Source of the DNA: Bog-473 sp963804055
GTDB lineage: Bacteria; Actinomycetota; Acidimicrobiia; Acidimicrobiales; RAAP-2
DNA: 64,000 bases
Assembly: GCA_963804055.1 (NCBI GenBank)
Contig: CAWDOU010000011.1
Span: forward strand, 1 to 64,000
Direction of reading: 5' to 3'
A program made the position numbers and the translations under genes. The notes below the pieces were generated by a model. That model was not told where the DNA came from. It worked only from the letters and a program-made list of their open reading frames with translations, and made no database searches. This document shows, piece by piece, positions 60,628 through 64,000 of this stretch; positions within the stretch are counted from its first letter, which is position 1, and every line of letters starts with the position of its first letter.

Positions 60628-61200
60628 ATGCGCATCGGCATCGCCCACCACTTCGGCTGGGCCGTCGCGGTGTCCGCGTCCGCCGAGCACCGGGTGATCG
60701 ATCGTCGCCGCATCGACCTCATCGAGCCCGGCCATCCGGTCGCCCCCGTCCATCACGAGGGAGGTTCCTTCCCTCTCCACGGCACCGACGAGCCGCTCGA
60801 CGACGTTGCCCTCGCCGCGCTGGTGGCCGAGGTCCGTGCCTCGTCGCTCCGGGCCACGGCGGCGGCGCTGCACGCGCTGGCCGCCGACTTGCCCGAACCG
60901 GTGATCTCCCTGTCGTTGCGGGAGTGGCCCGACGACTTCCCGCAGGAGATCGCCGTCCAACGCCGCGTGCCTCACGAGAGCCGCGCCGACTCCGTGATGT
61001 ACCTCCGGGTGCTGGACGAGGTGGCACGCCGGCAGGGGTGGGCCGTCACGCGTTTCAACGCCAACAGGGTCGAGCTGGAGGCCGCCCGCGTCCTGGGTGA
61101 CCGGGCCCACGAGGTGCTGCACGGCCCCGGGGAGATCCTGGGGCCGCCCTGGGGCAAGGACCAGCGAATCGCTCTCGCCGCCACGGTGGTCGCCGTCTGA
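60628..61200 (+). CDS. Hypothetical protein, 190 aa
   Basis: ATG 60628 begins RIGIAHHFGWAVAVSASAEH; an upstream in-frame ATG at 60565 overlaps the divergent gene and lacks a ribosome-binding site. The protein has an N-terminal strand with paired His, then VIDRRRIDLIEPGHPVAPVH. A long alanine-rich helix (SLRATAAALHALAADLPEPV) and a C-terminal segment LHGPGEILGPPWGKDQRIAL follow. The arrangement resembles conserved actinobacterial orphans, perhaps with an RNase H-like start, but no catalytic set is evident. No function is proposed. Confidence 0.7.
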   Translation: MRIGIAHHFGWAVAVSASAEHRVIDRRRIDLIEPGHPVAPVHHEGGSFPLHGTDEPLDDVALAALVAEVRASSLRATAAALHALAADLPEPVISLSLREWPDDFPQEIAVQRRVPHESRADSVMYLRVLDEVARRQGWAVTRFNANRVELEAARVLGDRAHEVLHGPGEILGPPWGKDQRIALAATVVAV

Positions 61201-61531
61201 CCCTGGAACGCCGCGGGGCAGCCCCCCGAGGGAGCGCGGTGCTCGCCGGGTCGACCCGATTCCTGTCGCCACCACCCCCCTGACCAGCGCATTCGTCGAG
61301 ATCCGGGATCCCGGAGGAGCGCCCTCACCGGGAATGGGTGCAGGGGTCGGCCGAACCCGCGTACCCATGTTTCGCACAACGTTGGTCACCCGAGCGGGTG
61401 CACCGGCCGATAGTCGCGTTGGAGCAGGGCGCAGAACGTGCCAACCTTGGGCGGCTCATCGGCGTCGCCTCGGCGCGGATCTGGGGCCAGAGCGCTCCAT
61501 TGGCGGAGTCACCGATCCTGATCGACCTTTC
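61201..61531. other. 331-bp intergenic/leader region
   Basis: No gene, tRNA or clear repeat is recognised. Several short GC-rich inverted segments lie before the secreted protein gene, and CCGAACCCG at about 61353 recalls one strand of a c-di-AMP riboswitch. The remaining conserved segments were not found. A structured 5' leader is possible but unsupported. Confidence 0.4.
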
Positions 61532-62977
61532 ATGACACGCATCTTTCGCAGCGTCGGATTCGTCCTGGCCCTGGCCACAGCCGGCCTCGGCGCAGGCGCG
61601 CTCGCCTGGACATCGGCCGGGACGGCGTCGGCGCAGTCGGCCTTCACCCCCCTGCCTCCGGGCTGGGAGTTGTGCGTCCTGGAGGGGGTGACGGCACCGG
61701 CCACGGCGGCGAACGTGGCCGACCTCGACGAGTGGCAGGCCGCCGAAGGCGGTTCGACCAACAACACCGCGGCCTTCAACCCCTTCAACTCGCTGCGGAC
61801 GACCGATGCGACGGGCGCGGCCATCCCCGGCTCGACGTCGGCCAACGGATTCCCGGCCTTCCCCACATGGGCGGCCGGCTGCGCCGCGACGGTGGCCACC
61901 CTCTTTCAGCCGAACATGTGGGTGATCACGGCGGCCCTCCGGGCCGGGAACGTGTCGCCCCCCGCGGCGTTCCTCGCCGTCGTCGACCAGAGTGCGTGGT
62001 GTGCGCCGTCGCCCGGCGGGGTCCCGTGCTATGTCAACGCCATGTTGAGCCCGGCCGGGGGCCTCACCCTGGCCGTACCCGCCTCGTCCGCCCTCGACGT
62101 CTACGGGAGCGTCACGAAGGATCTGCAGGCCTACCAGCAGTCGATCGCCACGGTGACGGCAGATCAGAACACCGTGGCCGAACGCGACCTCGCACTGGCG
62201 GCGTCGGAGAACCAGGTGGCTGCGGCCCGGGGCAAGCTCGGAGCGGCATCGCGCGCCCTGCAGGGATTCGCCATCAGCGAATACGTCAACAGCGGGTTGT
62301 ATTCGGGTGCCCCGCTCGTGAGCGGCGGGACGCAGCCGCTGAGCCCGACGACGCCGCGGGACTCCGACGGGGTGGTGGCGCAGCAGTATCTCGGGGTGGC
62401 GGCCACGAACCTCATCACCCACAACAACGCGGCCGCAGGCGCCTTCAAGGGATCCGAACAGCGTCGCGGCGACGCCGCCAAGGCCCTCTCCGAGGCCGCA
62501 CTCACGCTGACCTCGGACGAGGAAGCCGAGAACCGCGACCTGGGCCAGCTCATTGTGGACGTGGCGACGCTCGAGCATGCGGGCGCCTGCGCGACCGTGA
62601 CGATCACGCCGCCACCGTCGAGCCCGGCGGCCGCGACGGGCTCGCCCGGCACGAGCAGCACCACGACCACGACCACGGTGCCGCCGACCACCACCACGAC
62701 GATCGCGCCGACCACGACCACGGCACCGCCGACGACCTCGACCACTACCACGACGGTGCCCACCACGGATCCGCCGGGCGTGCTGTTGCCGACCACCACG
62801 ACGACGACGTCGCCGCCCACCACCACGACGTCCCTGGCGCCGCCCACCACCACGACGACCACCACGGTCCCGCCGAGCGCGAGCCCCGCGACCGGGACCG
62901 CCCCGCCCGCAGAAGCGGCGGGCGTCACGGCGCTGCAGGGCTGCATCGCGACGTTCGCCCCGCCCGCCAACGCCTGA
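61532..62977 (+). CDS. Secreted coiled-coil protein with Thr/Pro-rich stalk
   Basis: ATG 61532 starts a signal peptide (SVGFVLALATAGLGAGALAW) ending near ASAQS. Of 481 residues, the middle (about 190-340) is a coiled coil (QAYQQSIATVTADQNTVAER, then SENQVAAARGKLGAASRALQ), including an AISEYVNSGLYSG segment of the kind found in secreted cell-wall-associated proteins. Residues about 375-455 are a Thr/Pro repeat (TTTTTVPP type) resembling an O-glycosylated stalk, and a short domain with one Cys closes the protein. A role at the cell wall is inferred; no hydrolase motif is present. Confidence 0.75.
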   Translation: MTRIFRSVGFVLALATAGLGAGALAWTSAGTASAQSAFTPLPPGWELCVLEGVTAPATAANVADLDEWQAAEGGSTNNTAAFNPFNSLRTTDATGAAIPGSTSANGFPAFPTWAAGCAATVATLFQPNMWVITAALRAGNVSPPAAFLAVVDQSAWCAPSPGGVPCYVNAMLSPAGGLTLAVPASSALDVYGSVTKDLQAYQQSIATVTADQNTVAERDLALAASENQVAAARGKLGAASRALQGFAISEYVNSGLYSGAPLVSGGTQPLSPTTPRDSDGVVAQQYLGVAATNLITHNNAAAGAFKGSEQRRGDAAKALSEAALTLTSDEEAENRDLGQLIVDVATLEHAGACATVTITPPPSSPAAATGSPGTSSTTTTTTVPPTTTTTIAPTTTTAPPTTSTTTTTVPTTDPPGVLLPTTTTTTSPPTTTTSLAPPTTTTTTTVPPSASPATGTAPPAEAAGVTALQGCIATFAPPANA

Positions 62978-63006
62978 CGTCACGGCCGGGCGCGGTCAGG
63001 CGGCCG

Positions 63007-64000
63007 TCAGAAACCGGTGGCCGCGATGATGGAGCCGTTCAGGTGGCTCCCCGTCATCGACCCTTCGTTGGGAGCGTCGCCGTAGGCGTAGACGGCACCG
63101 GCGGCGGACGCCACCCAGTAGCCGCCCCCGCCGGCGTCCGTGAAGATGGCCGCGGCCGGGTTGAAGCCCCCCACCGCCCCCACCGGGCCGCCACGCCCGA
63201 CGGCATCGCCATACGCGTACACGGCGCCGTCGGCCAGGAGAACCCAATAGCCGCCGCCGTCAGCGGTGCGGACGGCGGACGTCACCGGGGAGCCCTGGTT
63301 CCCCGGTGCCCCGTAGAAGGCGGCGTCCCCGAAGGCGTACACGTTGCCCGTCTGGGTGGCCAACCAGTAGCCGTTGCCCGTGGCATCGGGCACCACGGCC
63401 ACTGCGGCGCCCGAGCACCCTCCGATGCCTGGGCACGATCCGGCGTACCGGGCGTCGCCGAAGGCGAAGACGCCGCCGTCGGACGCCACCATGAAGTAGC
63501 CGGCCCCGTCGGACGACGGCACCATGCCCACGATCGGCGCGTCGAGGCTGTGCGGCAGACCTGACCCGGCAGGCGACAGACCGACGCCCGGTATCGACCC
63601 GTAGTAGCCGGCATTGCCGAAGGCGAAGACCCCGCCGTCGGACGCCACGAGCCAGTAGCCGGCCTTGTTGGCCGTCGGGCTGATCCCGACGACCGGCCGC
63701 TGCAGCCTGAGGTTGCCGGTCGACCCGTAGAACTGGGCCGAACCGAACGTGAAGATGCCCCCGTCCGAGCCGACGAGCCAGTAGCCGTCCGTGCGCGCCG
63801 GGGGTGGGGGGACGACGGGACCACCGGTCACCACGAAGTCACCCGCCGCGCTCGTGTAGCCCACGCTGTAGTTGTCGGCGTTGGGCCCGCTCAACGCGAC
63901 GCCGGCACACGAGCCCGGGACCAGCGTGTAGCTGCCGGAGGCCAGGCTGCCGTTGATCGGCGTCGACGGCGTGACCTCACCGCAGGTGAGCCCGCTCGTG
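63007..64000 (-). CDS. Surface protein with YWLVASDGG-type repeats (5' end outside window)
   Basis: The frame is open to the window edge; only the C-terminal part (about 330 residues) is seen. At the right edge lies an Ig/MBG-like segment (SGSYTLVPGSCAG-type, then LSGPNADNYSVGYTS). Five to six repeats of about 45 residues follow, each with GYWLVASDGGVFAFGNAGYY followed by G(S)-PG. These repeats resemble beta-propeller blades and are common in secreted Acidimicrobiia proteins. They may make an extracellular binding surface. The stop is at 63007; the true start is beyond 64000. Confidence 0.85.
   Translation of the reverse strand, partial: TSGLTCGEVTPSTPINGSLASGSYTLVPGSCAGVALSGPNADNYSVGYTSAAGDFVVTGGPVVPPPPARTDGYWLVGSDGGIFTFGSAQFYGSTGNLRLQRPVVGISPTANKAGYWLVASDGGVFAFGNAGYYGSIPGVGLSPAGSGLPHSLDAPIVGMVPSSDGAGYFMVASDGGVFAFGDARYAGSCPGIGGCSGAAVAVVPDATGNGYWLATQTGNVYAFGDAAFYGAPGNQGSPVTSAVRTADGGGYWVLLADGAVYAYGDAVGRGGPVGAVGGFNPAAAIFTDAGGGGYWVASAAGAVYAYGDAPNEGSMTGSHLNGSIIAATGF

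Noticed and set aside
61201..61531. c-di-AMP (ydaO-type) riboswitch before the secreted protein
   Set aside because: CCGAACCCG and a GGGTGCAGG-like segment are suggestive, but the conserved pseudoknot and closing segments are absent.

Overview
The window looks like a high-GC actinobacterial chromosome, most plausibly of the class Acidimicrobiia. Pointers are GTG and 4-nt stop/start overlaps throughout, the order uvrC-rapZ-yvcK-gap-pgk-tpiA-secG, a four-domain ribosomal protein S1, a 13E12-type (DUF222/HNH) protein, an ANTAR regulator, and secreted proteins with YWLVASDGG-type repeats and Thr/Pro stalks. Two leucine tRNAs were read directly: GAG anticodon (8346-8429, minus) and CAA anticodon (59277-59362, plus).

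Positions 1-8345 are accessory DNA. An intact IS3-family element (1-1242) has landed in a small beta-domain gene and left only its 3' end. A run of unrelated small genes follows (SAM methyltransferase, acidic orphan, secreted duplicated-domain protein, 141-aa orphan), and their junctions carry four copies of a 19-nt motif that resembles, but does not complete, integron cassette boundaries. A DUF1778/GNAT toxin-antitoxin pair with a palindromic operator comes next. Last is a compact module: a small probable regulator behind a perfect palindrome, a Rep-like initiator, a 29-codon ORF and a large serine recombinase. The last three are chained by stop/start overlaps, and the recombinase gene ends inside the 3' end of tRNA-Leu(GAG).

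Positions 8346-32285 are mainly core genome: an orphan family-5 solute-binding lipoprotein, secG, tpiA-pgk-gap, yvcK-rapZ-uvrC, nadA, a DUF427 protein, a DUF222/HNH protein, small enzymes, uvrA, a GH38 alpha-mannosidase fused to a phosphoheptose-isomerase-like SIS domain, uvrB and a secreted SGNH hydrolase. whiA is missing from its usual place after yvcK.

Positions 32362-47816 hold coaE, a methyltransferase and a cell-envelope glycan cluster: a very large AftD-like arabinofuranosyltransferase, GT4 glycosyltransferase, Wzx-like flippase, SGNH hydrolase, two GT-C-like membrane proteins and an FAD oxidoreductase of the UDP-galactopyranose-mutase-like type. Together they would build, modify, flip and extend a surface polysaccharide.

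Positions 47914-52723 are a peptide ABC transporter operon (two permeases, two ATPases) coupled to an ATP-grasp gene and lacking its own binding protein. Positions 52766-59218 run rpsA, polA, an ANTAR response regulator coupled to a coiled-coil protein, and a MenC-type enolase-superfamily enzyme. The right end has tRNA-Leu(CAA), a methyltransferase carrying an inserted Ig-like domain, an unknown conserved-looking protein, a secreted coiled-coil/Thr-rich protein and the 3' part of a YWLV-repeat surface protein. Short tandem repeats of 5 to 24 bp mark many gene junctions and also encode low-complexity tails in YvcK, the HNH protein and the AftD-like protein.
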